Source: Acidobacteriota bacterium (GTDB taxonomy: Bacteria > Acidobacteriota > Terriglobia > Acidiferrales > UBA7541). From it: a stretch of 64,000 nt of DNA. The stretch covers positions 89,500 to 153,499 of the forward strand of contig PMES01000148.1 of assembly GCA_003154775.1 (NCBI GenBank), given 5' to 3'. Shown in pieces: positions 31,457 through 41,042 of the stretch. Made by a program: the position numbers and the translations under genes. The notes under the pieces were generated by a model. That model was not told the DNA's origin and did no database searches. It saw only the letters and a list, made by a program, of their open reading frames with translations. Position 1 is the first letter of the stretch, and each line of letters opens with the position of its first letter.

Positions 31457-32056
31457 TCACATCGCGCGTCGCGGATCGGCCACGAGGCGCATTGGAATTA
31501 CGCCGGCCCAGACTGGGAGCGCGTAGTCGTCGGCATCGTCTTCGACGTTTCCTGTGCGGACTTTTGCGGAGACTTCGGTCAGCGGCAGTCTCAAGATGCT
31601 GGTGGCCTTCAGTTCTTTTTCATTGGGTTGCCGCGCGTCGTTCCAACGGCCCGGAATCAGCTTTTCCGTGAAGGCCCGGAGCGCTTGCAGTTTTTCGGCG
31701 GGGTCGTCGATCAAAGTGGCCTTGCCGAGCGCCACCACCGAGCGATAGTTCATGGAGTGATTGAAAATCGAGCGCGCCAGCACCAATCCCTCCATGAGCG
31801 TGACGGTAATGCAGACGGGAACGCCGCCGCTCAGCCCGCGAAGCATCCGGCTTGCCGCCGAACCGTGGAAATAGATAGCATCGCCAATCCGCGCAAACAT
31901 CGTAGGGATTACAAAAGGCTGGCCCTCTTGCGCAAATCCCACGTGGCATACAAATGCTTCATCGAGGATCTTGTAGATGGCTTCACGATCGTAAACGGCA
32001 CGATGGGCCTCGCGGACCAGGCGCGTTCGCTCCGTTATTGGAAATGAATTGGACAC
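31457..32056 (-). CDS. PNPOx-like FMN-binding split-barrel protein, paralogue 2
   Basis: About 199 residues and clearly related to the gene at 17134-17784 throughout: EAFVCHVGFAQEGQPFVIPTMFARIGDAIYFHGSAASRMLRGLSGG, SIFNHSMNYRSVVALGKA, and KVRTGNVEDDADDYALPVWAGVIP. The GTG at 32056 aligns with the start of the paralogue and has a CGAGG site six bases before it. An ATG at 32113 would add 19 unmatched residues. Family members bind FMN, and some give nitroimidazole resistance; the role here is unknown. Confidence 0.85.
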   Translation of the reverse strand: MSNSFPITERTRLVREAHRAVYDREAIYKILDEAFVCHVGFAQEGQPFVIPTMFARIGDAIYFHGSAASRMLRGLSGGVPVCITVTLMEGLVLARSIFNHSMNYRSVVALGKATLIDDPAEKLQALRAFTEKLIPGRWNDARQPNEKELKATSILRLPLTEVSAKVRTGNVEDDADDYALPVWAGVIPMRLVADPRRAM

Positions 32057-32212
32057 GGGAAACCTCGATTGAGAAACGCGGCGCAGAGTTGATAGCCAGC
32101 GCCACCGCGGCATGAGTGGGGAATAACCCTGTCATGCTAACCCACCGCGGCGTCTCTGTGAGAAACTACACATCTAGAAGATGGAATTACTTCTCAGAAT
32201 AGAGCAGGAGCC

Positions 32213-33487
32213 ATGAGCACACCTGGAATTCATCCCGCAACACAATCGGCCCTGGACACGTCCTGGGTTCGCGCGCAATTTCCTTCCTTGCAAACGCAGG
32301 TGAATGGCCAGCCCGCGGCCTTTTTGGACGGGCCGGCAGGCACGCAGGTGCCCACGCAGGTAATGCACGCGATTCAGAATTACCTGATGAGCGCCAATGC
32401 GAACACGGGCGGCGCTTTCCTTACCAGCCGCCGCAACGACGAGATCATTGCCGGCACGCGCGTGGCCATGGCCGATTTCTTTCACTGCGATAAAGACGAG
32501 GTGGTGTTCGGGCAGAACATGACCACCATCACGTTTGCCGTTTCGCGGGCGATCGCTCGCGAGCTGAAAGCGGGCGATGAGATCCTGCTGACCACGCTCG
32601 ATCACGACGCCAACTTTTCGCCCTGGAAGGCGCTTGAAGAAAAGGGCATTGTCATCCGGCAAGTAGATATTCGGGAAGCGGACTGCACCCTCGATCTTGA
32701 AGATTTGAAGCGCAAGCTGAACGAGAAGACGAAGCTGGTGGCCGTGGGTTACGCTTCCAACGCCGTTGGCACGATCAATCCCGTGGCGGAGATCACGAAA
32801 TTGGCGCATGCCGCCGGAGCGCTTGTGTATATCGATGCGGTGCACTTCGCGCCGCACGGGCTGATCGACGTCAAGGCCCTCGATTGCGATTTTCTGGTTT
32901 GTTCGCCTTACAAATTCTTTGGCCCCCATATGGGCACGCTCTACGGCAAGCGAGAGCATCTGCAAAACTTTCGCCCGTATAAGGTGCGCCCCTGCACCGA
33001 GCAGGTGCCGGAGCGCTGGGAATCCGGCACGCAGGTCCAGGAATTGATCGCCGGGATCGGTGGAGCAGTGGAATACCTTGCAGAACTTGGCCGGCACAGC
33101 GATCCCAGTGCGAAAACGCGGCGGGAGGCCCTGGCCTCCGCGTATCGCACCACCGTGGCTTACGAGACGCGGCTGATCTGGCGGCTGATCGATGGGCTGC
33201 AATCCATTCCCGGCGTTCGCATCTACGGCATTACTGATCCGCAGCGATCCGCGGAACGTTGCTCCACGCTTTCACTGCGCATCGGGAATCACCATCCCAC
33301 GGCCATTGCCACTTATCTAGGCGAGCGCGGGATTTTCACCTGGGATGGGAATTACTACGCGCTGAATCTGAGCGAGAGGCTAGGCGTGGAATCGCAGGGC
33401 GGGATGCTGCGCATTGGGCTGGTGCACTACAACACAATGGAAGAAGTCGAGCGGTTGCTAAGTGCGCTGAGGGAATTTGCCGCCTAG
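32213..33487 (+). CDS. Cysteine desulfurase-like class V aminotransferase
   Basis: A 424-residue PLP enzyme. FLDGPAGTQVPTQVMHAI opens the fold; LLTTLDHDANFSPW, YIDAVHFAPHGLIDVKALDCDFLVCSPYKFFGPHMG provides the PLP-binding Asp, His and Lys; and ERWESGTQVQELIAGIGGAVEYL completes the domain. The sequence fits the cysteine-desulfurase-like subfamily (TIGR01976 type) rather than SufS or IscS proper, and no suf or isc genes are near. The substrate may be a modified amino acid. Start is ATG 32213, with CAGGAGCC before it. Confidence 0.88.
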   Translation: MSTPGIHPATQSALDTSWVRAQFPSLQTQVNGQPAAFLDGPAGTQVPTQVMHAIQNYLMSANANTGGAFLTSRRNDEIIAGTRVAMADFFHCDKDEVVFGQNMTTITFAVSRAIARELKAGDEILLTTLDHDANFSPWKALEEKGIVIRQVDIREADCTLDLEDLKRKLNEKTKLVAVGYASNAVGTINPVAEITKLAHAAGALVYIDAVHFAPHGLIDVKALDCDFLVCSPYKFFGPHMGTLYGKREHLQNFRPYKVRPCTEQVPERWESGTQVQELIAGIGGAVEYLAELGRHSDPSAKTRREALASAYRTTVAYETRLIWRLIDGLQSIPGVRIYGITDPQRSAERCSTLSLRIGNHHPTAIATYLGERGIFTWDGNYYALNLSERLGVESQGGMLRIGLVHYNTMEEVERLLSALREFAA

Positions 33488-33562
33488 ACCTCAACTACCT
33501 TGAGCAGTTAGGGTTCACCGGGTACTGACAGCGGCAAGAAAAGCCGTGTATGCTGTCAGGTT

Positions 33563-35128
33563 ATGACCAAACGACCAAAACCTGTTGTACTCACTGTGTT
33601 GGATGGATGGGGCTACCGAGCCGAAACGCGGGGCAACGCCATCGCTCTGGCGCGCAAACCCACGTATGACGAACTGCTGCGCAAGTTTCCGAATACGTTG
33701 ATTCAGACGTCGGGACCCGCCGTGGGGCTTCCCGTAGGCCAGATGGGCAATAGCGAAGTTGGGCACCTGAATATCGGCGCGGGGCGCATCGTGCACATGG
33801 ACATCACGCGCATCGACCTGCTGATCGCCAACAAGCAGCTTGATCAAGTGCCGCTATTCCAGCAAGCCATGGAACGCGGGCGTCAGCGCCAGTTGCATTT
33901 CCTCGGGTTGCTGAGCGACGGCGGCGTGCACTCGCACATCAACCATCTGTTTGCGTTGCTGGAGATGGCCAAGCAATGGAAGGTGGAGAAGGTTTTTGTG
34001 CATTGCTTCATGGACGGCCGCGACACCCCGCCGAATAGCGGACGGGACTTCGTCCGCCAGTTGCAGCAGAAAATGCGCGAGCTGGGCGTCGGCGAAATCG
34101 CCACCGTGGTCGGCCGCTATTACGCCATGGACCGCGATAACCGCTGGGAGCGCGTCGAACTGGCTTATCGCGCACTGGCTCACGGCGAAGCGGAGACGAA
34201 GAGCAGCGATCCTGTCGCGGCGCTTCAAAGCAGCTATGAACAGGGCGTGACCGACGAATTCGTGAAGCCCGTGGTGATTACGCGTGGCGAGGGGCCTTCG
34301 GCTCCCCCAGTTGGCCCGATTCACGATGACGACGCGGTGATCTTTTACAACTTCCGCGCGGATCGCGCGCGGCAAATGACCTTTGCGCTGGAGGCGCCGA
34401 ACTTTGACAAGTTCGCCGACCCCAAACGCCCGAAGAACCTCTTTTTTGTGGGCATGACGAAGTACGACAAGAAATGGGAGTGGCTGAAGTGCGTGATCAT
34501 GCCGGAAAAACTGGAGCACATCCTGGCGCAGGTGTTTCAGGATCTGCAATACAAGAATCTGCGGTGCGCGGAGACGGAAAAATACGCGCACGTCACTTAT
34601 TTCTTCAATGGCGGGGTGGAAAAACCGTTCAATGGAGAGGAGCGCATCCTGGTTCCTTCGCCCAAGGTCGCGACTTATGACCTGAAGCCGGAAATGTCCG
34701 CGGAAGGCATCACCAACACCGTGGTGAACGCGATCGAGAAAGGCGAATTCGACGCGATCATCATGAATTATGCCAATGCGGACATGGTCGGGCATTCCGG
34801 AAAGCTGGAAGCCGCGATCAAAGCCGTGGAAGCCGTCGATGCCGGGCTGGGCCGCATCTACCAGGCGATGAAGCCGCGCGGCGGCGCGTGGATTATCACC
34901 GCCGATCACGGCAACGCGGAAACCATGATTGATCCGGTTACTGGCGGGCCGCACACGTACCACACGACGAATCCTGTTCCCTTCATTTATGTTAGCGAAG
35001 ATGAGCGCCTGAATGTTTCTCCCGGCGGCGCCCTGCGTGACATTGCGCCGACTCTACTGGGGATTCTGGGTGATTCCGTGCCTTCCGACATGACCGGGCG
35101 CGATTTGCGCCTGAAGCCGAAGGTTTAG
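33563..35128 (+). CDS. gpmI: 2,3-bisphosphoglycerate-independent phosphoglycerate mutase
   Basis: A 521-residue GpmI that interconverts 3- and 2-phosphoglycerate using two manganese ions. Motifs are [12 protein letters not shown] (metal-binding Asp), [17 protein letters not shown] with the phosphoserine nucleophile, [59 protein letters not shown] and TADHGNAE. Length is normal. Together with pyruvate kinase (39496-40920) it covers two of the last three steps of glycolysis within 8 kb, though they are not in one operon. Confidence 0.97.
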   Translation: MTKRPKPVVLTVLDGWGYRAETRGNAIALARKPTYDELLRKFPNTLIQTSGPAVGLPVGQMGNSEVGHLNIGAGRIVHMDITRIDLLIANKQLDQVPLFQQAMERGRQRQLHFLGLLSDGGVHSHINHLFALLEMAKQWKVEKVFVHCFMDGRDTPPNSGRDFVRQLQQKMRELGVGEIATVVGRYYAMDRDNRWERVELAYRALAHGEAETKSSDPVAALQSSYEQGVTDEFVKPVVITRGEGPSAPPVGPIHDDDAVIFYNFRADRARQMTFALEAPNFDKFADPKRPKNLFFVGMTKYDKKWEWLKCVIMPEKLEHILAQVFQDLQYKNLRCAETEKYAHVTYFFNGGVEKPFNGEERILVPSPKVATYDLKPEMSAEGITNTVVNAIEKGEFDAIIMNYANADMVGHSGKLEAAIKAVEAVDAGLGRIYQAMKPRGGAWIITADHGNAETMIDPVTGGPHTYHTTNPVPFIYVSEDERLNVSPGGALRDIAPTLLGILGDSVPSDMTGRDLRLKPKV

Positions 35129-35230
35129 CCTGCGCCGATGATCGGCGGGGGAGCACTTCAGTAGGGGCGCCACATTCAAACGCGCGATAGAGGAAGTGCC
35201 TGCCCTTTTGTTTTGAGTTAGTGGAAAGTT

Positions 35231-35270
35231 GAGATCCTTCGAGCCGATCAGAATCGGCTCTCAGGATGAC
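35231..35270 (-). repeat. Family-B repeat left of the GIY-YIG gene
   Basis: GAGATCCTTCGAGCCGATCAGAATCGGCTCTCAGGATGAC with an internal GAGCCGAT/ATCGGCTC dyad. It is in inverted orientation to the copy at 35602-35640 on the other side of the GIY-YIG gene. Confidence 0.8.
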
Positions 35271-35290
35271 AGTTGAGTGGAGTTTTCTCC

Positions 35291-35611
35291 GTGGAGAAAA
35301 GGTACAGCGTCTACATCATGAGCAATGTATCGAAGATGTTGTACGTGGGCGTGACGAACGATCTTGAAAAGAGGGTCCTTCAACACAAATCCAAACTCAT
35401 TCCTGGTTACACGCAAAAATACAATTTGTTCAAACTTGTCTGTTTTGAGTCCTTCGGGGATATTCGGGATGCCATCCGCCGGGAAAAGCAGATCAAAGGC
35501 TGGCTTGGCTCCAAGAAAGTGGCGCTGATCGAGTCCGTGAATTTGAAGTGGAATGACCTGGCGGAGGCGCACTTCAGTAGCGGCGTAAAATTCGAACCTA
35601 TGTCATCCTGA
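35291..35611 (+). CDS. GIY-YIG family endonuclease
   Basis: About 106 residues: VEKRYSVYIMSNVSKMLYVGVTNDLEKRVLQHKSKLIPGYTQKYNLFKLVCFE, then AIRREKQIKGWLGSKKVALIESVNLKWNDL. The YSVYIM...LYVGVT pair is the GIY-YIG motif, followed by the catalytic Arg (EKR) and a Glu (IESVN). This is the small URI-type nuclease group. Start is uncertain: GTG 35291 and TTG 35273 are both possible. The C-terminal SS and the stop codon lie within the right-hand family-B repeat, and another repeat ends just before the start, so the gene is enclosed by inverted repeats. Confidence 0.88.
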   Translation: MEKRYSVYIMSNVSKMLYVGVTNDLEKRVLQHKSKLIPGYTQKYNLFKLVCFESFGDIRDAIRREKQIKGWLGSKKVALIESVNLKWNDLAEAHFSSGVKFEPMSS

Positions 35612-35640
35612 GGCCCCTGATTTTGGGGCCGAAGGACCTC
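35602..35640 (+). repeat. Family-B repeat right of the GIY-YIG gene
   Basis: GTCATCCTGAGGCCCCTGATTTTGGGGCCGAAGGACCTC, a hairpin unit (GGCCCC/GGGGCC) that overlaps the last codons and stop of the GIY-YIG gene. Confidence 0.8.
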
Positions 35641-35676
35641 AGCGTCGGCTTTCGGCACGACTGAATATATAAAACA

Positions 35677-36690
35677 ATGAATTTTCAGCGAAGCACACCG
35701 GAAAACACCAAGCTGACCATTTGCGTCTGGCATCCGTTCAGCGAATGGCGGCCGAAACCTGCCATGGCCAGGGCGATCCGCACGCGCTGGCCCCTGATGC
35801 GCGTCGTTCACTTGCCGGATTACACGCGCCTGGCGGAGGAATTGCCGGACACGGATATTTTCATTGGCTACTCGCTCCGGCCGCAGCAACTCCAGGACGC
35901 CAAGCGGCTGAAGTGGATTCATTCCACGGCCGCCGGCGTGGCGCAGTTGATGTACCCGGAGCTGCGCGAGTCCGGCGTCGTGGTGACCAATCCCCGCGGC
36001 ATTTTTTCCGCACCCATGGCGGAGCACGCAATCGGGCTGATGCTGGCCCTGGCCAGGAATTTCCCCGATTCCGTGCGGCAGCAGGACCGCGCTCAGTGGG
36101 CCCAGCAAGCGTTATGGGACCTGCCACAACATCTGACCGAATTGAATGGCCGGCTTCTGCTGATTGTCGGCTTCGGTTCCATCGGCAAAGAACTGGCGCG
36201 CCGCGCCAAAGCGTTCGACATGCGCGTGTGGGGCGTGAGCCGTTCCGGGAAGGGAGACTCCGCGCTGGCGGAGAGAATCGTGCCGGTAGCGGAATTGCGG
36301 GCTGCTCTCCCGCCGGCCGATTTCGTGGTGCTAGCCGCGCCGGAAACACCGGAAACGCGGCACCTGATCGGGCCAGAGGAGATCGCGCTGATGAAGCCGG
36401 GTGCGCGGCTAATCAATGTCGCGCGCGGCTCGCTATTGGACGAAGCGGCCTTGCTTCGGGCACTCGAGGGAGGAAAGCTGGGTGGCGCCGCCCTCGATGT
36501 GGCCGCCAGCGAACCGCTCCCGCCGGAGAGTCCATTGTGGAAAGCGCCGAATCTATTGATCACGCCGCATACGAGCGCGATCAGCGACCGGCTCTGGGAG
36601 CGGGAGACTTCAGTGTTGATGGAGCTTTTGGAGCGCTGGTTCGATGGCCGCGAATTAGTGAATCGCGTGGATTTTTCCCGCGGCTATTGA
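35677..36690 (+). CDS. D-2-hydroxyacid dehydrogenase
   Basis: A 337-residue NAD-dependent dehydrogenase of the D-isomer 2-hydroxyacid family. GRLLLIVGFGSIGKELARRAKAFDMRVWGVSR is the cofactor-binding motif. INVARGSLLDE contains the catalytic Arg, AASEPLPPESPLW the Glu, and LLITPHTSAIS the His. The rather short N-terminal substrate domain (IFIGYSLRPQQLQDAKRLKWIHSTAAGV) fits glyoxylate/hydroxypyruvate-reductase-like members. It is distinct from serA at 56055. The substrate cannot be told from sequence. Confidence 0.9.
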   Translation: MNFQRSTPENTKLTICVWHPFSEWRPKPAMARAIRTRWPLMRVVHLPDYTRLAEELPDTDIFIGYSLRPQQLQDAKRLKWIHSTAAGVAQLMYPELRESGVVVTNPRGIFSAPMAEHAIGLMLALARNFPDSVRQQDRAQWAQQALWDLPQHLTELNGRLLLIVGFGSIGKELARRAKAFDMRVWGVSRSGKGDSALAERIVPVAELRAALPPADFVVLAAPETPETRHLIGPEEIALMKPGARLINVARGSLLDEAALLRALEGGKLGGAALDVAASEPLPPESPLWKAPNLLITPHTSAISDRLWERETSVLMELLERWFDGRELVNRVDFSRGY

Positions 36691-36705
36691 GTTATGCTGG
36701 ACGGC

Positions 36706-37806
36706 TTAATCGCCGACGCCACCCTTGGGCGCCTGGTAACCTTCGCGGGCGTAAACCACAACCTTTTGCTTTTTGCCTTTTTGGTCGAGTATCGTTAACG
36801 GGCCGCCATCCGGCGCCACCAGTTCGACTTTCACCTTGCGGTATTTTCCGTCGGCAGCGTGGTTTGTCGGCGAATAGGTGATGCTGTACTGGTGGCGCAG
36901 GAATTCCGCCACAGCGCGCATATCAGTTGGAATTTCGCCGTCGAACTGCGGAAACCAGGCCAAACCGCCGGTCATTTGCGCCACTGTCTTCAACGTGTTT
37001 TGGGCCTGAAGATAGGTCAATTCTCTCGAGGAGCTCAACCTTTGATTGACTTCCTGATGGTTCTCAAGAGTTTTGGCCACGCCCACCGCAAAAATCGTGA
37101 CGTCGGTCTGGCGGAGTTGTTTGAGGGTCTGATCCAGTGTGTGTTTGGAAAAAGTATCGATGCCGCTCGCCAAGACTAGCACGGATTTTTTCCCCTTCAC
37201 GTCTTTCAGCCGGTCGACGGTGTCGAGCAGGGCATCGAAGATGTTCGATTCGCTGAAGCCGGGAAACATGAGGTGGTAGACGGCGGCGCGAACTTCGTCC
37301 TTGTTTTGCGTGAAGTCCACTTCCAGGCGGTGGTTCATGTCAAAGGTCACCAGGGCGACCCAATCCTGCGGCTTGAGATTCGGGAACAGCGCATCCGCCC
37401 AATACTTGGCCTGATAGGCAAACCAGCCATTCGCGACGTTGCTCCATTCCAGCAAAACGACCATGGTGATTGGGGCATCGCCGGCGCCAAAGTTAGTGAT
37501 GGTCTGAGGCACGCCGTCTTCCAGGACGCGGAAATTTTCCTTTTTCAGGCCGGTAATGAGGTCACCGTTTGAGGTGGTAGCAACGACGTCCAGCGTCACG
37601 ACGGGCACTTCGAGGGAAATCGTTACGCCGCCTTCCTGCGGCTTTTGCTGGGGCGCAGCCGGCTTTGGCGCGGGCGCTGGGTTTGCCTGGGGGGGCGAGG
37701 CGTTCTGAGGCCCCTCGGGCGCCTGCGCCGCCAAGCCGGTGCCAAGCAATAACATCGTGGTGATGATTGCCGCTATCCTGCCGATCTTCGAGTTCCAACT
37801 CATCAT
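36706..37806 (-). CDS. VWA-domain protein, acidobacterial VWFA-related family
   Basis: About 366 residues. After a signal peptide (MMSWNSKIGRIAAIITTMLLLGTGLAAQ) comes a Pro/Gln-rich linker, then LEVPVVTLDVVATTSNGDLITGLKKENFRVLEDGVPQTITNF, the conserved front of the VWFA-related acidobacterial domain. The VWA core starts ITMVVLLEWSN, so the usual DxSxS metal site is degraded to EWSNV. YSITYSPTNHAADGKYRKVKVEL ends the family region. These exported proteins are very numerous in Acidobacteriota; their function is unknown. The start at 37806 has AGGGGGTGT upstream; ATG 37824 or 37881 would lengthen it. Confidence 0.85.
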   Translation of the reverse strand: MMSWNSKIGRIAAIITTMLLLGTGLAAQAPEGPQNASPPQANPAPAPKPAAPQQKPQEGGVTISLEVPVVTLDVVATTSNGDLITGLKKENFRVLEDGVPQTITNFGAGDAPITMVVLLEWSNVANGWFAYQAKYWADALFPNLKPQDWVALVTFDMNHRLEVDFTQNKDEVRAAVYHLMFPGFSESNIFDALLDTVDRLKDVKGKKSVLVLASGIDTFSKHTLDQTLKQLRQTDVTIFAVGVAKTLENHQEVNQRLSSSRELTYLQAQNTLKTVAQMTGGLAWFPQFDGEIPTDMRAVAEFLRHQYSITYSPTNHAADGKYRKVKVELVAPDGGPLTILDQKGKKQKVVVYAREGYQAPKGGVGD

Positions 37807-37988
37807 GCCACACCCCCTGGCCATCTCTCTTGAGATGCGCCTGATCCGCCTGGCGTCGTTTTTGCCTTTACGCCCATCCATGGTGCAACTTAGGCAACGC
37901 CCCGCGATGCCCCGGCCGGAGCCATGCGTTCCGCATGTTAGTATGTTTTTTACTTGTTGCCTAACAGATTCAAACTGGGGGTGTTTTC

Positions 37989-39458
37989 GTGAGTTGGAAG
38001 CGGGTCAGCTTGTGCATTCTCGTCGTGTTAGCCCTGCTCGCGGGCCATGGCAGCGTTCTTCGCGCGCAGATCAAACAGGGACCACCTCCCTTCGGCATAC
38101 CCTCTCCACCTCCGCTGGTGGGCGACACCTCCGGGCTGGCGCGCGAGGCGCAGGATTGGCTCGTTGAGCTGGTCAAAATCAATACCACCAACCCGCCCGG
38201 CAATGAACAGGCCGCCGCGAAGTACCTCGCCGGCATTCTGACCAAGGAAGGCATCACGCCGGAAATTCTGGACGTCGCGCCCGGGCGCAGCGCGCTGGTG
38301 GCGCGGTTGCGGAGCAGCGCGGTCGCCGATCCGTCCAAGGCGCTCCTGCTCGTCGCGCACATGGATGTGGTGGGCGTGGACCGCAGCAAGTGGTCGGTGG
38401 ACCCGTTTGGCGGCATCATCAAGGACGGCTATTTGTATGGGCGCGGCTCCAACGATGACAAAGGCATGCTGGCCGCGAATCTCGCGGCGTTCATTGCGCT
38501 GAAGCGCTCCAACGTGCGGCTAAATCGCGACGTCATTTTCCTGGCCACAACCGATGAAGAGCAGTTTGGCGACGCCAGCTTGAAGACGCTCATCGCCAAG
38601 TATTGGGACAAATTCGCCGCCGGTTATGCCATCAACGAAGGCGGGAAGGTGGTGGTGAAAGACGGCAAGGTGCAACATGTGGCCGTGCAAGCGGATGAAA
38701 AAGTGCCCGTGAATGTCACCGTGATTGCCAAGGGCAGGGCCGGACACGCCTCCATACCCACGAAAGATAATCCCGTGGTGCACCTGGCCGCGGCGGTGGC
38801 CAAGATCGGCGATTACACGGCGCCGGTTCACCTTACCTCGATTACGCGGCGCTACTTTGAAGGCCTGTCTACACTCGAGGACGAGGAAACCGGCAAGTGG
38901 ATGCGCGTGGTGGATACGCCCGATCGCGGCGAGCACGCCCAGCGCGTTCTCTCTGACGCCAATCCGCTGTGGAACTCGATGATGCGCGATTCGATTGCGC
39001 CAACGATGCTGCAAGCGGGCGTGCGCGTCAATGTCATCCCCTCGGAAGCCCAGGCAAATCTCAATATACGGCTGCTGCCGGGCGATACGGTCAGCGCGCT
39101 CTTGGACGAACTCACGAAACTTGTGAATGACCCCCTGGTGCACTTCGAGGTACAGCCTGACGTTGGCCTCGCGGCGCCCAATTCCTCGATTGAGACCGAT
39201 TTCTACGCCACCATTACCAAAGTCTGCGCGCGGGAATTCGGCGGCGCTCCTGTTTTGCCGTTCATGTCAACCGGCGCAACCGATTCCGCGCAACTCCGTC
39301 TGCACAGCGTCCAGGCCTATGGCCTGCGGCCTTTCCCCCTGACCGATGAGGACGATCGTCGAATGCACGGCGACGACGAACGCCTTCCCCTGGCTGCCTT
39401 TGCGACAGGTGTGGATCTGCTGACGCGCATCGTCGCGGAATTTTGCGTCACCAAGTAG
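37989..39458 (+). CDS. M20 family metallopeptidase, exported
   Basis: A 489-residue protein with a signal peptide (MSWKRVSLCILVVLALLAGHGSVLRAQ). Catalytic-domain motifs are INTTNPPGNEQ, LLLVAHMDVVGVD (His and Asp), YGRGSNDDKGMLA (bridging Asp), and LATTDEEQFGD (Glu pair). A dimerisation/lid domain starts at VNVTVIAKGRAGHASIP. The region PFMSTGATDSAQLRLHSVQAYG is the C-terminal metal-site area. M20/M25/M40 enzymes cleave dipeptides, acyl amino acids and similar substrates. It starts with GTG 37989 after a GGGGGTG site. Confidence 0.92.
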   Translation: MSWKRVSLCILVVLALLAGHGSVLRAQIKQGPPPFGIPSPPPLVGDTSGLAREAQDWLVELVKINTTNPPGNEQAAAKYLAGILTKEGITPEILDVAPGRSALVARLRSSAVADPSKALLLVAHMDVVGVDRSKWSVDPFGGIIKDGYLYGRGSNDDKGMLAANLAAFIALKRSNVRLNRDVIFLATTDEEQFGDASLKTLIAKYWDKFAAGYAINEGGKVVVKDGKVQHVAVQADEKVPVNVTVIAKGRAGHASIPTKDNPVVHLAAAVAKIGDYTAPVHLTSITRRYFEGLSTLEDEETGKWMRVVDTPDRGEHAQRVLSDANPLWNSMMRDSIAPTMLQAGVRVNVIPSEAQANLNIRLLPGDTVSALLDELTKLVNDPLVHFEVQPDVGLAAPNSSIETDFYATITKVCAREFGGAPVLPFMSTGATDSAQLRLHSVQAYGLRPFPLTDEDDRRMHGDDERLPLAAFATGVDLLTRIVAEFCVTK

Positions 39459-39495
39459 CAACATCTCTGATATATACATTAGGGGAGAGGAAAGA

Positions 39496-40920
39496 ATGAA
39501 TCCCCGCCATTCCAAGATTGTCTGCACCATCGGCCCGGCCACGCGGTCTCCCCGCATGATCCGCAAACTGCTGCTGGCGGGCATGGACGTCGCACGGCTG
39601 AATTTTTCGCACGGGACGCACGCCGAGCATGCGCAGAGCTTTGCGATGTTGCGCGAAGGCGCGGCCGCGTTTCAGAAACCCATCGCCATTCTGGCGGACC
39701 TCCAGGGCCCCAAGATCCGGACGGGAGCACTGGCGGGCGGCGGCACGGTCACATTGCGCGCGGGACAAAAATTCGTCATCACCACGGCGAAGATTCTGGG
39801 GGATTCCACGCGGGTCAGCACGATTTTTCACCCCTTGCCGCGGGAAGTGAAAGCCGGCGACCGCATCCTGCTTTCCGACGGGCTCATTGAATTGCGGGTG
39901 GAAAGAATACGCAAGCAGGAAGTCATCTGCCAGGTGATCAATGGCGGGTTGCTGGGCGAACACCAGGGCATCAATCTTCCCGGGGTGAAGTTGCGCGTCC
40001 CGGCCCTCACCAATAAGGACCGCGAGGACCTGCGCTTTGCGCTGGCACATGGCGCGGACTACATCGCGGTCAGCTTCGTCCGCCGGCCCGAGGATGTGTT
40101 GCTGGCAAAGTCGCTGATTCGCCGGGCGAAAAAAGACACGCCGGTGATCGCCAAGCTGGAGAAGCCCGAAGCCATCGAAAACCTGGAAGCGATTCTGCGC
40201 GCCTCCGAAGGCGTAATGGTGGCGCGCGGCGATCTGGGCGTGGAGATGAGCCCCGAGCGCGTTCCCGTGGTGCAGAAAAACATCATCGCAAGAGCGCGCG
40301 AATTCCGCCGTCCGGTAATCACCGCTACGCAGATGCTGGAATCCATGACCGAGAATCCCCGGCCGACCCGCGCGGAGGCTTCCGACGTGGCCAATGCCAT
40401 TTTCGATGGCTCGGACGCCGTGATGCTCTCTGCCGAAACGGCCAGCGGAAAGTATCCGGTGGAAGCCGTACAGATGATGGCGCGGATCATCGAAGAGGCC
40501 GAGGCGAGTATCCATGAATATCCGCGGCCCGTGCCGCAGGAGCGCCTGAAAGTGCCGGAAACCGTGGCGGAGCTGGTGTGCCATGCCTCGCGCGAGCTGC
40601 ACATGAAACTGATCGCCGTGTTCACGCACAGTGGATTTACGGCGCAGCTGGTATCGCGCTACCGGCCGCTGGTGCCCATCGTGGCGTTCACCCCGGAGGC
40701 GAATACGCGGCGGCGCATGGCGCTGTTGTGGGGCGTGACGTCGCGTCAGATCTCCGACATCAAGAAGATCGATGGATTGGCGGCAATTGCGGAGAAGCGG
40801 CTGCTGGAAGAGCGGCTCGTGCGCAAGGGCGATGTGATCGGCATCGTTGCGGGAACACCGATGGGGATCCGCGGAACAACGAATTTCATGAAGTTCCACG
40901 TCATCGGCGGCGCCAGCTAA
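39496..40920 (+). CDS. pyk: Pyruvate kinase
   Basis: A 474-residue pyruvate kinase. RHSKIVCTIGPATRSPRMIRKLLLAGMDVARLNFSHGT opens the barrel, ILADLQGPKIRTG follows, the B domain lies between, then VIAKLEKPEAIENLEAIL with the catalytic Lys and VMVARGDLGVEM, and the signature ATQMLESMTENPRPTRAEASDVANAIFDGSDAVMLSAETASGKYP. The C-terminal allosteric domain is complete. It transfers phosphate from phosphoenolpyruvate to ADP. It starts 37 bases after the M20 peptidase gene with GGGGAGAGG before the ATG. Confidence 0.97.
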   Translation: MNPRHSKIVCTIGPATRSPRMIRKLLLAGMDVARLNFSHGTHAEHAQSFAMLREGAAAFQKPIAILADLQGPKIRTGALAGGGTVTLRAGQKFVITTAKILGDSTRVSTIFHPLPREVKAGDRILLSDGLIELRVERIRKQEVICQVINGGLLGEHQGINLPGVKLRVPALTNKDREDLRFALAHGADYIAVSFVRRPEDVLLAKSLIRRAKKDTPVIAKLEKPEAIENLEAILRASEGVMVARGDLGVEMSPERVPVVQKNIIARAREFRRPVITATQMLESMTENPRPTRAEASDVANAIFDGSDAVMLSAETASGKYPVEAVQMMARIIEEAEASIHEYPRPVPQERLKVPETVAELVCHASRELHMKLIAVFTHSGFTAQLVSRYRPLVPIVAFTPEANTRRRMALLWGVTSRQISDIKKIDGLAAIAEKRLLEERLVRKGDVIGIVAGTPMGIRGTTNFMKFHVIGGAS

Positions 40921-41042
40921 GGCAATGTAAGAAGAGAAGGACGAAGACTTGGCGGTGTGGAACGTCCCGCAGGCAGGCTACTCCTTAACACGAATTTCTC
41001 ACGAGATATAGTTTTGCCCGTTGTTTAGACACAACAGCACAG

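Noticed and set aside
32213..33487. SufS/IscS of an Fe-S assembly operon
   Set aside because: The sequence fits the desulfurase-like side branch, and no suf or isc partner genes are present.
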